The notes: generated by a model not told the origin, from the letters alone. Positions 1 to 8,459 are shown, counted from the first letter of the stretch. The stretch: 64,000 nucleotides of DNA from Belliella pelovolcani (GCF_900156785.1 NZ_FTOP01000011.1:1-64000); one strand, 5' to 3'. Numbers and translations: made by a program.

Positions 1-300
1 TACCTCTGGGACACCCAAATTCAAAATCAAAAAATATAAAACATTATCTATCAAAGCCTTACGATTAAATGGGACTGACGACTGTCGAAGTCAGGGGTAC
101 TAGGAGATATCGATACAGATGGATATTCTATAGATTGGATAGGAAAGGCTGATCCGATAGCTTTTAGGAGGTGAGTCAGATTCTTAATGTTGTCATTTGG
201 AAGACTACTTTCATTCAAATGTTTTAAAAAAAATCAAAATCTTCAAATAATACAGGAATCTGCAATCGAGAGATAGCAGATTCCTGACTTTTTTGAATTG
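1..300. other. Left-edge non-coding stretch with possible gene remnant
   Basis: No complete gene is visible. On the plus strand an open frame without a start runs from about 79 to the TGA at 172-174. It would encode a short peptide containing GDIDTDGYSIDW, which resembles the Asp/Gly-rich end of an exported protein, but the frame is closed upstream by a TGA at 76-78. It may be a decayed 3' end of a lost gene or chance. The rest is AT-rich spacer before the terminator hairpin at 253-294. Confidence 0.2.
253..294. terminator. Hairpin terminator after the 301-1926 gene
   Basis: The arms CAGGAATCTGC (253-263) and GCAGATTCCTG (276-286) are perfect 11-bp complements around a 12-nt loop. On the plus strand a T-run follows (289-294). 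On the minus strand, T-rich sequence lies further out. The hairpin sits just downstream of the stop codon of the minus-strand thioredoxin-like gene, so it most likely ends that transcript and may work in both directions. Confidence 0.6.
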
Positions 301-1926
301 TTATAATTTAACAGTGAACTTACCTGCAACAAGATCAGTTTTCTTGATCTTGATTTCTTTTTTGATAAGCTGTCTATTTTCATCTGAATAATTCAATACT
401 AAATCGATTTCTTCTTGATTATCCCCAAAGTTGAATCCTCGTTGGTAGTGACCATCAATTGGGTAGGCATAGTACTTGTCAGTAGATTCCCCTATTGTAG
501 CATAAGGAGAGCTGATCTTTTTATCTGAATGATCTATGGAAATGATAAAATCACCTTGAGTAATGTACTTCAGAAAATCCCCCTCATCTCTATTGAGGTA
601 TTTGGATAGTGTTTTGTAAAGCTGATAGCTTCTTAGCCCTTTGTTTTTGATAACTACTTGATTGTTTTGATCTATAAGATAAGTCGTAGGATAGCCTGAA
701 ATTCCATAAGCCTTAGAGATATCAACTGAGTCAGATTTATCATATTGATGCATGACTTGCTTCCAAAAGACATTGTTTTTTTCGATGAAAGCCTCTACGG
801 TCTTTCTTGTATCAAAGATGATCCCAACAAGTTCAAACTGATCGCCTTCAAAAAATCCAGCAGCATCCTTGAGAAAAGGAATCTCTGCTACACATGGTCC
901 GCACCATGAGCCCCAAAAGTCAAGCATTGTAATCTTTCCATTGTATAGGTTATAAGGAATACTATCAAGTGTAAGCGAATTTATCGGAACTGCTTTTGCG
1001 CCGATTTGAGTGCCTATCCACTCTTGGTCTTCTGGATATTTGATTAAGGTTAAAGTAGAGCCATCTACGCTTGTTTTTCCTATTTTATATTTGATTCCGT
1101 TGATAAATATGACTTCTTGGTATTGAAGGTATTCTTTTTCTTCATAAGGAATGTCTTGAAAAGCTCTAGGGTCATCGTGAAAGAATACATTGATCTGTTC
1201 TTTGACAAAATAGTCTGATGTACCTCCATTGCTCAAATAGATGTCAAATGACCCTGTATCGGTTTTTATTTCACCTTTTTTATATTCACTGAAATTGTAG
1301 AGGATGTTATCTTGATAGGCAAACGGGTTAAGGTTCAGTTGGATGCGAGCTTCGACAATTTCTCCATTTACAAATTTTTCATAAGTAACTTCAAAGGAGT
1401 TTTCTCCACTATATAGACTAGGAGAGCCTTTCAAAGAAGTAGAATAATGGTGAATCTCTCCTGGATCGACTTGATCATTGGCATTCATGTCTACCCAAAT
1501 ATTGATATTTCCATCAGCATCACTCGCGCTAGCCAGTCTGATGAAGGTTCTGATTGGACTTTTTGATAATTGGGAGATAATTTCCTCACCATCGTATCTT
1601 GTTTCGAGACCTTTCCAATAAGACTCTTCGATCAAACCTTCATTGGCGGATTGATAGACAAATTGAATAAAGTTTGGTATAATATAGTACTGCTTATAAT
1701 TAGCCATGTCTTCTGGCAGCTCTATAGGTTCTGGCTGTGCTTTGAAATATGGATGACTTTCATCAGACCTGCTCCCTGCCATTGTCATCCCAGCATTGAA
1801 AGGACCTACACCTTGTTGTTTTTCTAACTTAATCTCAATTGTATCTGGAGTACTTTCTTGAGCTATTACTTGTTGATAGGATAGTCCTACAAAAAGTAGG
1901 AATGCGTAAAAATGTTTTGTTTTCAT
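301..1926 (-). CDS. TlpA-like thioredoxin-fold protein with long N-terminal region
   Basis: A 541-residue exported protein with a signal peptide at residues 1-22 ending in a VIAQ-type cleavage region. A thioredoxin/TlpA domain lies in the middle (about 310-455). Its redox motif is GSWCGPC, with Cys342 and Cys345, followed by the cis-proline segment GYPTTYLID. TlpA/ResA proteins reduce or exchange disulfides of periplasmic proteins. The first roughly 300 residues are not a family I recognise, and a further roughly 85 residues follow the thioredoxin fold, so the protein is much longer than ResA (about 180). It is monocistronic with its own terminator at 253-294. The fold and periplasmic location are well supported; the partner is unknown. 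Confidence 0.85.
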   Translation of the reverse strand: MKTKHFYAFLLFVGLSYQQVIAQESTPDTIEIKLEKQQGVGPFNAGMTMAGSRSDESHPYFKAQPEPIELPEDMANYKQYYIIPNFIQFVYQSANEGLIEESYWKGLETRYDGEEIISQLSKSPIRTFIRLASASDADGNINIWVDMNANDQVDPGEIHHYSTSLKGSPSLYSGENSFEVTYEKFVNGEIVEARIQLNLNPFAYQDNILYNFSEYKKGEIKTDTGSFDIYLSNGGTSDYFVKEQINVFFHDDPRAFQDIPYEEKEYLQYQEVIFINGIKYKIGKTSVDGSTLTLIKYPEDQEWIGTQIGAKAVPINSLTLDSIPYNLYNGKITMLDFWGSWCGPCVAEIPFLKDAAGFFEGDQFELVGIIFDTRKTVEAFIEKNNVFWKQVMHQYDKSDSVDISKAYGISGYPTTYLIDQNNQVVIKNKGLRSYQLYKTLSKYLNRDEGDFLKYITQGDFIISIDHSDKKISSPYATIGESTDKYYAYPIDGHYQRGFNFGDNQEEIDLVLNYSDENRQLIKKEIKIKKTDLVAGKFTVKL

Positions 1927-2044
1927 GCTTATTAGTTTAGTTCCAACTAATGTAAATGATTCAATGGAGATTAAAAAGTATTTAGTTTTATTTTATCATT
2001 CCCCGCCCTAAAATCATTAAAAATCTATTGTTTCAAAGAAATAT

Positions 2045-2086
2045 CGTTTGAGTTAAGACTACAATCCGAATTTAATGTTTTCTAAG
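2045..2086 (+). repeat. One-ended copy of the 110-bp dispersed element
   Basis: The sequence starts CGTTTG and continues with TAAGACTACAA and GAATTTAA, then TTTTC and AAG. It aligns along its full length with the left end of the element at 22129 apart from a one-base insertion and a few substitutions. The inner inverted repeat and the right end are missing. It overlaps the last codons and stop (2059-2061) of the minus-strand gene 2059-2913. It could be a truncated insertion. Chance is less likely given about 33 matches in 41 positions, counted by eye. Confidence 0.5.
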
Positions 2087-2913
2087 CTCACAGTATTTTT
2101 GATTAGGTCAAGCCGCTGCAAGGTATGAACGGTATCCATCAGGACAGACTCAGGAATTTCATTGTTATTAGCCCACTGAGTTTGTTGTAACCATTCCTTG
2201 ACATCAACTTCCTCTAATCCATAATTTTGCGCAATGATTTTAACAAAATCTGTGTGTTTGACCATTTCTTTTACATAAGCATAGACTAGGTCACGAAGTT
2301 TTTCAATTATACTGCTATGTTTGGCTAGCACATTTTCTGTAGCGACAATTACAAAACAAGGCCAAGGGGTCGGGATCTCACCTACACGTTTGAATTGACC
2401 AGCATCCACGAGTGGTTTGGTCGTGTATTTTTCCCAAAGGAACATTTTTGGTTCTGGATTTTCAAATGCTTTTTTTGCCCCATCAAGATTATCGATAACT
2501 TCAAATTTCAATTTGTCAGAAGCCCATCCTTCTCGCTGCGCCAATAGGAATGCCATCAAGTGCGATCCAGAGCCATATCGACTGATCAAAAATGGAGCAT
2601 CTTCAAGTTCAGTCAAAGAGCTTTGAGGTGATCTAGCTGATATATGAATCCCCCAAATCAAAGGCGAAGCAATATGGAATCCGATGACTCTTGATGGGTT
2701 TCCCTCTATACGATCCTTGATAAAGCTTTCTGTAAGGACTAGGGCAATATCTGTACTGCCGACTCTTAAAGCTTTGTTCATCGCTCCAGACCCCCTTGAT
2801 TCTTCTATCCATTCCAGTTCGATTCCATCTTTCAAAAATGGTTGCTGCTCGATAACCTTGATCCATGGAAAATTAAAATGCTCAGGTACTCCTGTAATTC
2901 TGATTTTTTGCAT
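2059..2913 (-). CDS. NMT1/THI5-like substrate-binding-fold protein, no signal peptide
   Basis: The product has the periplasmic-binding-protein type II fold typical of the NMT1/SsuA group: an N-terminal MQKIRITGVPEHFN strand, a GSGSHLMAF segment after LISRYG, and the run DNLDGAKKAF before a hinge. An upstream in-frame ATG at 2964 would add 17 hydrophobic residues. I prefer the ATG at 2913 because the upstream stretch overlaps a terminator-like hairpin (2951-2977) and the MQKIRITG start suits a fold beginning with a beta strand. Without those residues there is no export signal, so the protein would be cytoplasmic and a ligand sensor or enzyme-like rather than an ABC receptor. No transporter genes are adjacent. 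The C-terminus (IKFGL) lies inside a repeat end. Confidence 0.65.
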   Translation of the reverse strand: MQKIRITGVPEHFNFPWIKVIEQQPFLKDGIELEWIEESRGSGAMNKALRVGSTDIALVLTESFIKDRIEGNPSRVIGFHIASPLIWGIHISARSPQSSLTELEDAPFLISRYGSGSHLMAFLLAQREGWASDKLKFEVIDNLDGAKKAFENPEPKMFLWEKYTTKPLVDAGQFKRVGEIPTPWPCFVIVATENVLAKHSSIIEKLRDLVYAYVKEMVKHTDFVKIIAQNYGLEEVDVKEWLQQTQWANNNEIPESVLMDTVHTLQRLDLIKNTVSLENIKFGL

Positions 2914-2948
2914 ATTCAAAATTATCAGTAATTTCTGATAAAAATATA

Positions 2949-2981
2949 AAAACCCAGTAAACAAAGCTCACTGGGTTTTTT
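2949..2981. terminator. Hairpin with T-runs upstream of the 2913 start
   Basis: AACCCAGT (2951-2958) pairs with ACTGGGTT (2970-2977), and T-rich sequence flanks both sides. On the minus strand it lies between the MFS gene and the start codon at 2913. It could end read-through from the upstream sugar genes or act as a leader hairpin for the downstream gene. No known riboswitch core is visible beside it. Confidence 0.5.
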
Positions 2982-3020
2982 CAATCTCAAACCTAAAATT
3001 TAATATTTTGTATTCAATAT

Positions 3021-3131
3021 CGTTTAGTTTAGAGTAACTTTTCCAAAGTTCAGATTTGTAAATAATCTTTGTATTTACTTTTAACCCAACTTTGGAAAAG
3101 TTTAAATCCAACTTGTAGTCTTATCTAAACG
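3021..3131 (-). repeat. 110-bp dispersed element, copy A (nested inverted repeats)
   Basis: Outer ends CGTTTAG (3021-3027) and CTAAACG (3125-3131) are complementary. Inside them is a perfect 15-bp inverted repeat, AACTTTTCCAAAGTT (3036-3050) and AACTTTGGAAAAGTT (3088-3102). Read on the minus strand, its left end CGTTTAGATAAGACTACAA is identical to copy B at 22129. It is too short to encode a transposase and lies between the sugar permease gene and the 2059-2913 gene. It could be a MITE-like, REP-like or RNA-hairpin element. Confidence 0.75.
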
Positions 3132-3265
3132 ACATTGATTTTGTATTTACTAAGCTTTTTCACTACACCATCAAATCAGATTCAATATTTCTGTATTAAA
3201 TGCCGCAGCTGTTTTAATTCAGACATTAAATTCAACACTAGTTTTATTCAACTTTTATTCAGTTT

Positions 3266-4600
3266 TTAGCCATCATGGGTGGCATTTCTATCTGTGATCA
3301 ATAGGTTAGCCAGTCCAGCTAAGATCAAGGAGCAACCAGCCAAAACCATAGTATAAACCACTTCTTCACCAAAGAGTAACTTGTAAGTATATGTGATTCC
3401 TCCAACTGATGCGATGATTTGCGGTATGACGATGAACATATTGAAAATCCCCATATATATCCCCATTTTATTAGGATCTACCGAACTCGAAAGCATGGCA
3501 TAAGGCATGGATAGAATGCTAGCCCAAGCTATCCCAACCAATGCAAAACAGATATGAAGCATCCAAGGATCCGTGATCAGGAAAATCGACATAAAACCAA
3601 TCCCCCCAGAGATAAGACTGACCATATGCACCAACTTTCGGTTGATTTTTATCTTGCTGGTTACAAAGGCTAAGATCAATGCCATAAACATAGAGACCAA
3701 TCCATAAGTACCCAGATAATTACCCACGCTATCAGCCGCATCATTGTAGGCCAAGGAAGAAGTATCCGTAGCTTTGAATACATGCTCTGTTATGGCAGGC
3801 GTAGCATAAGTCCACATGGTGAAAAAGGCGAACCAAGAGAAAAACTGAACTATTCCCAGTTTTTTCATCACTGAAGGCATGCCTTGGATATTTTCAAAAA
3901 TCTCTTTGAAGCCATTGAAAAAACCCTTGCTAGCTTCCTTTTCTCTTCGAAACTTCTCAAGATCTTCTGGTGGATATTCTTTTGTTGTCAGAATAGTATA
4001 GAGTATGGATAAAAAAAGCACCGCGGCGCCAATACCAAATGCAAATTTTACCGAATCAGGAATGACTCCCGGTTCCGCTGTATTTGGTATTCCAATTTGC
4101 GTCATAAACCACGGCAGATTACTTGCAATCCACGTCCCAATTCCAATGATCAAAGTCTGTACAACGAATCCGTATGAGCGCTGGCTGTCCGGTAGTTTGT
4201 CTGCAACCAATGCGCGGAATGGCTCCATGCTAATATTTATAGAAGCATCCAAAATCCATAAGGAAGAAGCAGCCATCCACAGTGCGCTAGAGTAGGGGGC
4301 GAAGAACAATGCAATGGTACTAAATACAGCCCCGATGAAGAAAAAAGGTCTTCTTCTGCCTAAAATTGGATGCCAAGTTCTATCACTTAGGTAGCCTACG
4401 ATGGGTTGCACAATCAATCCAGTAAGTGGAGCTGCTAGCCAAAGTATTGGGATATCATCTTTTTCAGCACCAAGGGTCTGAAAAATTCTAGACATAAATC
4501 CGCCCTGCAAAGCAAAGGCAAACTGAATTCCTAAGAATCCAAAACTCATATTCCAAATTTGCCAAAAGCTCAACCTTGGCTTATTTCCTTCTAGATGCAT
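3266..4600 (-). CDS. MFS sugar permease (SLC45/maltose-type)
   Basis: A 444-residue integral membrane protein with about 12 hydrophobic segments. An early segment carries the MFS loop 2-3 pattern GYLSDRTWHPILGRRRPFF (DR..GRRRP), which is characteristic of the sucrose/maltose SLC45-like branch found in Bacteroidota alpha-glucan loci. The expected role is proton-coupled uptake of maltose or other small alpha-glucosides across the inner membrane. It lies 31 bp downstream of the GH31 glucosidase on the same strand and is probably co-transcribed with it, so imported oligosaccharides can be hydrolysed. Substrate is inferred from neighbours. Confidence 0.85.
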   Translation of the reverse strand: MHLEGNKPRLSFWQIWNMSFGFLGIQFAFALQGGFMSRIFQTLGAEKDDIPILWLAAPLTGLIVQPIVGYLSDRTWHPILGRRRPFFFIGAVFSTIALFFAPYSSALWMAASSLWILDASINISMEPFRALVADKLPDSQRSYGFVVQTLIIGIGTWIASNLPWFMTQIGIPNTAEPGVIPDSVKFAFGIGAAVLFLSILYTILTTKEYPPEDLEKFRREKEASKGFFNGFKEIFENIQGMPSVMKKLGIVQFFSWFAFFTMWTYATPAITEHVFKATDTSSLAYNDAADSVGNYLGTYGLVSMFMALILAFVTSKIKINRKLVHMVSLISGGIGFMSIFLITDPWMLHICFALVGIAWASILSMPYAMLSSSVDPNKMGIYMGIFNMFIVIPQIIASVGGITYTYKLLFGEEVVYTMVLAGCSLILAGLANLLITDRNATHDG

Positions 4601-4631
4601 GGTATGGGTTTATTGTAACTTCAAAAGGTAA

Positions 4632-7055
4632 TCAAAATTGAATAACAAATTCCTGCTGATGATGAGGAAATGTAAAATGAATCAAATCTTTTACTTCGAA
4701 ATAAGGATGGTAATGATCAGGTAATGGGTCAAACTCTGTCAGCCTGCCTAAAAAAGCGAAGTTCTCTTTTTCAGCTTTGATATGCTGATTCAAGACTTCG
4801 ATTTCTTGAGAATTTAGATCATGTATGTGAAGCTTAATAGACTTAAATTGAGATTCATATGCTCCTTCTGGTGAACTGAAGGTTAAAGTTTTTTGATCAG
4901 CTTTCCACCTGATGGATCTTTTATAAAAATGTCCACTTTTATGCGCTTGGCTCTTGCCGTCATCTTCGTAGTGTATGAAAGTTTGCTCTCCGCTTCCATT
5001 GTAGATATGAAGATGGAGAACTCCATCATGCTTGGCATCTGTATAAGGTACTATTGATTGCATGGAGAATACGGCACCAGCCTTGACGAATACTGGAAGG
5101 TAACTCAATGGAGTATCGACATAGATTTCCGCATTTCCTTGAGATTGGTGATCGTTATACAAGTAATACCAGTTTCCTTCAGGCAAATAAACCTTATTGA
5201 TCATTTTAGTGCTTTCTAGTGGAGCAACTAAGAATGTATCACAGAAAAGGTACTGATTTTGGTAAGCCCCATCATAAATTTTTGTATCAAAAGGATAATC
5301 TACCGCTAAGCTTTTGGAAATTGGCAGTCCATCCAAAGAGCTTTTATAAAAAGCCGAATAAAGTGTTGGCAGCAATTGATACCTCATTTTCATGTAATTG
5401 CGAGAAATCTCTTCCACTTCTTCGCCAAAAGACCAAGGTTCAGAATCACAAGTATTGATCATGGAATGGGCTCTGTAAAAAGGCGCAAATGCAGCAATAC
5501 TCATCCACCTGGCAAATAACGCCTTACTGGCCTCACCTGCAAATCCACCCACATCATAACCAGAAAAAGCAACTCCGCTCAGTCCAAGGCTATTGACTAA
5601 TCTGACACCTGCTAGCATGTGCTCATCAGAAGACACATTGTCACCCGTCCAAGCAGCTGCATAGCGCTGAATCCCTGAGAACCCTGAACGAGTCAATACA
5701 AAAGCCCTTTCCTCTGGAGCTTGCATTTCACTTCCTTCTTTGGCTGCACGAGCCATCTGCATGCCATATATATTTCTAGCCTTTCGGTGACTGACTTGCT
5801 CTCCTTCATAATCAAAATTGATCAAGTTGGGCGTGAATTGTCCCCAAGAAGCAGGCTCGTTCATGTCAGTCCAATAGCCATCTACACCAGCATCTTTATA
5901 GAATTTCATCTTTTCTCCCCACCAAGTTCTGGTTTCTTCTTTGGTGAAATCAGGGAAAGCACACCATCCTGGCCAAACTTGTCCTTCATAAACCTTTCCA
6001 TCAGGGAATTTCACAAAAAGGTTTTTATCTATTCCATCTTCATATGGTTCGTAACCCAGTTCTGTTTTGATTCCCGGATCCATGATGACCACTACCTTGA
6101 AACCCCTTTCTTTGAGCTTTTTGATCATGGATTGAGGATCAGGGAATTTTTCTCCATCAAAAGTGAAAACCTTATACTTTTCCATGTGATGTATATCAAG
6201 ATAAATTACATCAGCAGGCATATCTTTTTCCCTGAAAGTCTGTGCGAGATTTAAGACCTCAGATTCTGGATAATAAGAATAGCGACATTGTTGATAACCT
6301 AATGCCCACATTGGTGGCATTTCCATTTTCCCAGTCAATCTGGTATATGCGCTGATGATTTTCCCTACGGAGTCATCATGAAAAAAATAATAATCCATGT
6401 CCCCATCATCTGCGGAATAATACATGAATCTTCTATTGGAAGCACCAAAATTGAAGACAGACTTATGCGTATTGTCAAAGAAAATCCCGTATGCTTTGCT
6501 GTCTAACACACCGATATAAAATGGAATAGACATATATAATGGATCGTCACCAACTCCATAGGCGAAATAATCAGTGTTCCAATTGGTATAGGCATTACCT
6601 GCTCGATTCAAATTTCCTGTTTTCTCACCAAGACCGATAAACTTCTCATTGGGCTGTAATTTTTTATAATTACTCACTTCAGTTCCAAGCCATGAAACAG
6701 AAAACGCTTCATCATCTTCATTCAGTAAGTTGCCATTCACGTCAAAAAATTTGATATGAAAAGGAAACTTATAGATGATGGCTTCGATTTTATCTGTTTT
6801 GACTTTGATTTTTTCAGAGTCCTCCTCAATTACAAAGGTAGTTTGACTTGGATGTATTATTACGCTATATGGATTTGGAGAAAAATTTTCTTCCCTAGTG
6901 AATTGGACACGTATCGTGTCAGCATCGTATATGGTAATTTTGAATATCGCTGCCTCTGTGCTGCCTGAGATTCCCCAAGGTTCTCTATTCCAAAATTGAA
7001 TATTACCAGCCTGCTGATTTTGATTACTATGTTTGATTTGAGTAGAAGTGATCAT
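4632..7055 (-). CDS. GH31 alpha-glucosidase
   Basis: An 807-residue glycoside hydrolase family 31 enzyme. The nucleophile motif DGYWTDMNEP is clear, with Asp397 as predicted nucleophile, and WTGDN carries the predicted acid/base Asp472. An N-terminal beta-sandwich (residues about 20-240) precedes the (beta/alpha)8 barrel, and C-terminal beta domains follow (about 590-807), as usual for the family. No signal peptide is evident, so it probably acts in the cytoplasm or is not exported by Sec. It releases glucose from maltose and related alpha-glucosides. It is first in a two-gene unit with the MFS permease and sits downstream of a LacI-type operator at 7222-7231. Confidence 0.92.
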   Translation of the reverse strand: MITSTQIKHSNQNQQAGNIQFWNREPWGISGSTEAAIFKITIYDADTIRVQFTREENFSPNPYSVIIHPSQTTFVIEEDSEKIKVKTDKIEAIIYKFPFHIKFFDVNGNLLNEDDEAFSVSWLGTEVSNYKKLQPNEKFIGLGEKTGNLNRAGNAYTNWNTDYFAYGVGDDPLYMSIPFYIGVLDSKAYGIFFDNTHKSVFNFGASNRRFMYYSADDGDMDYYFFHDDSVGKIISAYTRLTGKMEMPPMWALGYQQCRYSYYPESEVLNLAQTFREKDMPADVIYLDIHHMEKYKVFTFDGEKFPDPQSMIKKLKERGFKVVVIMDPGIKTELGYEPYEDGIDKNLFVKFPDGKVYEGQVWPGWCAFPDFTKEETRTWWGEKMKFYKDAGVDGYWTDMNEPASWGQFTPNLINFDYEGEQVSHRKARNIYGMQMARAAKEGSEMQAPEERAFVLTRSGFSGIQRYAAAWTGDNVSSDEHMLAGVRLVNSLGLSGVAFSGYDVGGFAGEASKALFARWMSIAAFAPFYRAHSMINTCDSEPWSFGEEVEEISRNYMKMRYQLLPTLYSAFYKSSLDGLPISKSLAVDYPFDTKIYDGAYQNQYLFCDTFLVAPLESTKMINKVYLPEGNWYYLYNDHQSQGNAEIYVDTPLSYLPVFVKAGAVFSMQSIVPYTDAKHDGVLHLHIYNGSGEQTFIHYEDDGKSQAHKSGHFYKRSIRWKADQKTLTFSSPEGAYESQFKSIKLHIHDLNSQEIEVLNQHIKAEKENFAFLGRLTEFDPLPDHYHPYFEVKDLIHFTFPHHQQEFVIQF

Positions 7056-7081
7056 CTTGAAAACGGTATTGTGCTCGGATT

Positions 7082-7180
7082 ATAGGCTTTGAAGCCTATT
7101 TGTCTAAGGCTAATTTATAAAGTAATACCAAAGTAAAAAATTGCTTAATGCAGTGAGATAGGCATATTTGAGCCTAATTA
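7082..7180. promoter_or_regulatory. Dyad symmetries ahead of the GH31 gene
   Basis: Two short inverted repeats lie in the leader between lacI-type gene and GH31: ATAGGCTT/AAGCCTAT (7082-7099) and TAGGC/GCCTA spaced by 8 bases within 7150-7180. Both contain the same AGGC/GCCT core. They could be extra operator half-sites or RNA hairpins. Their sequence differs from the CAAACGTTTG operator, so a second regulator is possible. Confidence 0.35.
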
Positions 7181-7220
7181 TCACTTGTAAACCTTAAATT
7201 TTAAATGAACAGCCTTATTC

Positions 7221-7233
7221 AAACGTTTGCATA
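7221..7233. promoter_or_regulatory. LacI-family operator upstream of GH31-permease unit
   Basis: The 10-bp palindrome CAAACGTTTG (7222-7231), extended on one side to TTTGCA, matches the usual central-CG operator recognised by LacI/CcpA-type repressors. It lies 35 bp downstream of the lacI-type stop and about 165 bp before the GH31 start. A second, stronger copy is at 8432-8443 on the other side of the regulator gene. Confidence 0.7.
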
Positions 7234-7266
7234 AAAAAGTGCAAAAATTCTCAAAATAATTCATAA

Positions 7267-8295
7267 TTATTTCACCGAAGACTTTCTTATGAGTAATTCA
7301 GTCTCTAATACCACTGTTTTAGTGCTGTCATAACTTCTTTCTTTGTTGTCTATCATTTCTAGCAGTAATTGTGTGGCTTTCTCACCCATCTTGAATCCAG
7401 GTTGTGCAACTGTAGAAAGAGGAGGATCTATCATTGAGCAGAATTGCCAATTGGAAAATCCAACAACACCCACTTGCTTAGGAATTTTATACCCTAGTTT
7501 TTTTAAAGCCATCATGGCACCTGCGGCTGCGATGTCATTGCTTGCAAAAAATCCATTTGGAAAATCTCCACCTTTTTCATAGAGTTTTTCGATGATTTTC
7601 ATACTTTCTTCTTGTGTGCCCATGGGGCAAGGTAAAATCCAATCTGGATTAATTTCTAAGCCATGGTCCCTTAGCGCAGCTTGATAGCCATCCATTCGTT
7701 TTTTGCTAATAGTTAGATTTTTGGGGCCAGCCAAGTGAGCTATAGAGGTGTAACCTTGACTGATCAAGTGTTTGGTGGCATCATATGCTCCTTGAAAGTC
7801 ATTCACTGTGACATTGACCGTATTTTCAATTTCCGGTACGCGGTCAAAAAAAACAATAGGGAAATTTTGAGCCATCAGTTTGGAAAAATGACTGAATTCT
7901 TCGGTCTCCTTAGAGTAGCTGACCAATAATCCATCAATTTGATTCGCAAGCATCGTATCGATACTAGAGAGCTCTCTTTGAAGTTTTTCATTAGTTTGGC
8001 ACAAGATCACATTGTATCCATTGGCATAAGCTACCTCTTCTATTCCACTGATGACAGTTGAAAAAAAGAAATGTACAACTTCAGGAATAATCACTCCCAG
8101 TGTGAAGGACTTACTTTTTCTCAAACTGAGCGCAACTGCATTTGGTCTATAGTTTAGCTTTTCGGCAAGTTCCTTGACTTTTCTTTTGGTTTCGTCACTA
8201 ATTCCAGGATAGTCTTTCAATGCTCTGGAAACAGTAGATGAAGAGACATTGAGCTCTCTAGCAATGTCTTTGATGGTAGCTTGGCCTAGTTTCAT
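7267..8295 (-). CDS. LacI-family transcriptional regulator of the alpha-glucan locus
   Basis: A 342-residue regulator with a LacI helix-turn-helix at residues 8-28 (IKDIARELNVSSSTVSRALK) and the hinge helix NYRPNAVALSLR. A periplasmic-binding-type effector domain follows to the end (about 62-342). It sits between the GH31/permease unit and the divergent susE-amylase unit, with a CAAACGTTTG palindrome on each side. This strongly suggests it controls both in response to a sugar such as maltose or a phosphorylated derivative. LacI proteins are usually repressors, but some Bacteroidota members activate starch genes, and the distance of the 8432 operator from the susE promoter leaves that open. 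Confidence 0.92.
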   Translation of the reverse strand: MKLGQATIKDIARELNVSSSTVSRALKDYPGISDETKRKVKELAEKLNYRPNAVALSLRKSKSFTLGVIIPEVVHFFFSTVISGIEEVAYANGYNVILCQTNEKLQRELSSIDTMLANQIDGLLVSYSKETEEFSHFSKLMAQNFPIVFFDRVPEIENTVNVTVNDFQGAYDATKHLISQGYTSIAHLAGPKNLTISKKRMDGYQAALRDHGLEINPDWILPCPMGTQEESMKIIEKLYEKGGDFPNGFFASNDIAAAGAMMALKKLGYKIPKQVGVVGFSNWQFCSMIDPPLSTVAQPGFKMGEKATQLLLEMIDNKERSYDSTKTVVLETELLIRKSSVK

Positions 8296-8431
8296 GAAAA
8301 TTATATTATTCTAAGATTTTAAATATAGGTTAATTTTGAGAAATATACCTATCCAAGATATTTTTAATATTCATTTCAACTGTTGGATTTTGTGGTTATA
8401 AGCCTTTCGTTGTTAGAAATTTCTTTTTAAT

Positions 8432-8459
8432 GCAAACGTTTGCGGTGACGTTTGCACGC
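8432..8459. promoter_or_regulatory. LacI-family operator and half-site upstream of susE
   Basis: GCAAACGTTTGC (8432-8443) is a perfect 12-bp palindrome. Immediately after it, TGACGTTTGCA (8446-8456) repeats the right half, giving a full site plus a half-site. It lies between the regulator start (8295) and the susE gene, about 100 bp upstream of the likely susE -7 box. The position suits either activation of susE or autoregulation of the regulator. Confidence 0.75.

Noticed and set aside
79-174. Open frame encoding a GDIDTDGYSIDW peptide as a gene end
   Set aside because: Only about 31 codons without a start and with a stop just upstream; kept only as a note on the left edge.
2951-3260. Possible TPP riboswitch ahead of the NMT1/THI5-like gene
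   Set aside because: Neither the CTGAGA nor the conserved ACCTGAT-type core of the THI element is present on either strand; the structured part is the dispersed repeat.
5721-6254. 177-residue open frame on the plus strand
   Set aside because: It is fully antisense to the GH31 catalytic region, whose motifs are unambiguous; composition (Phe/Ser/His-rich) is typical of a shadow frame.
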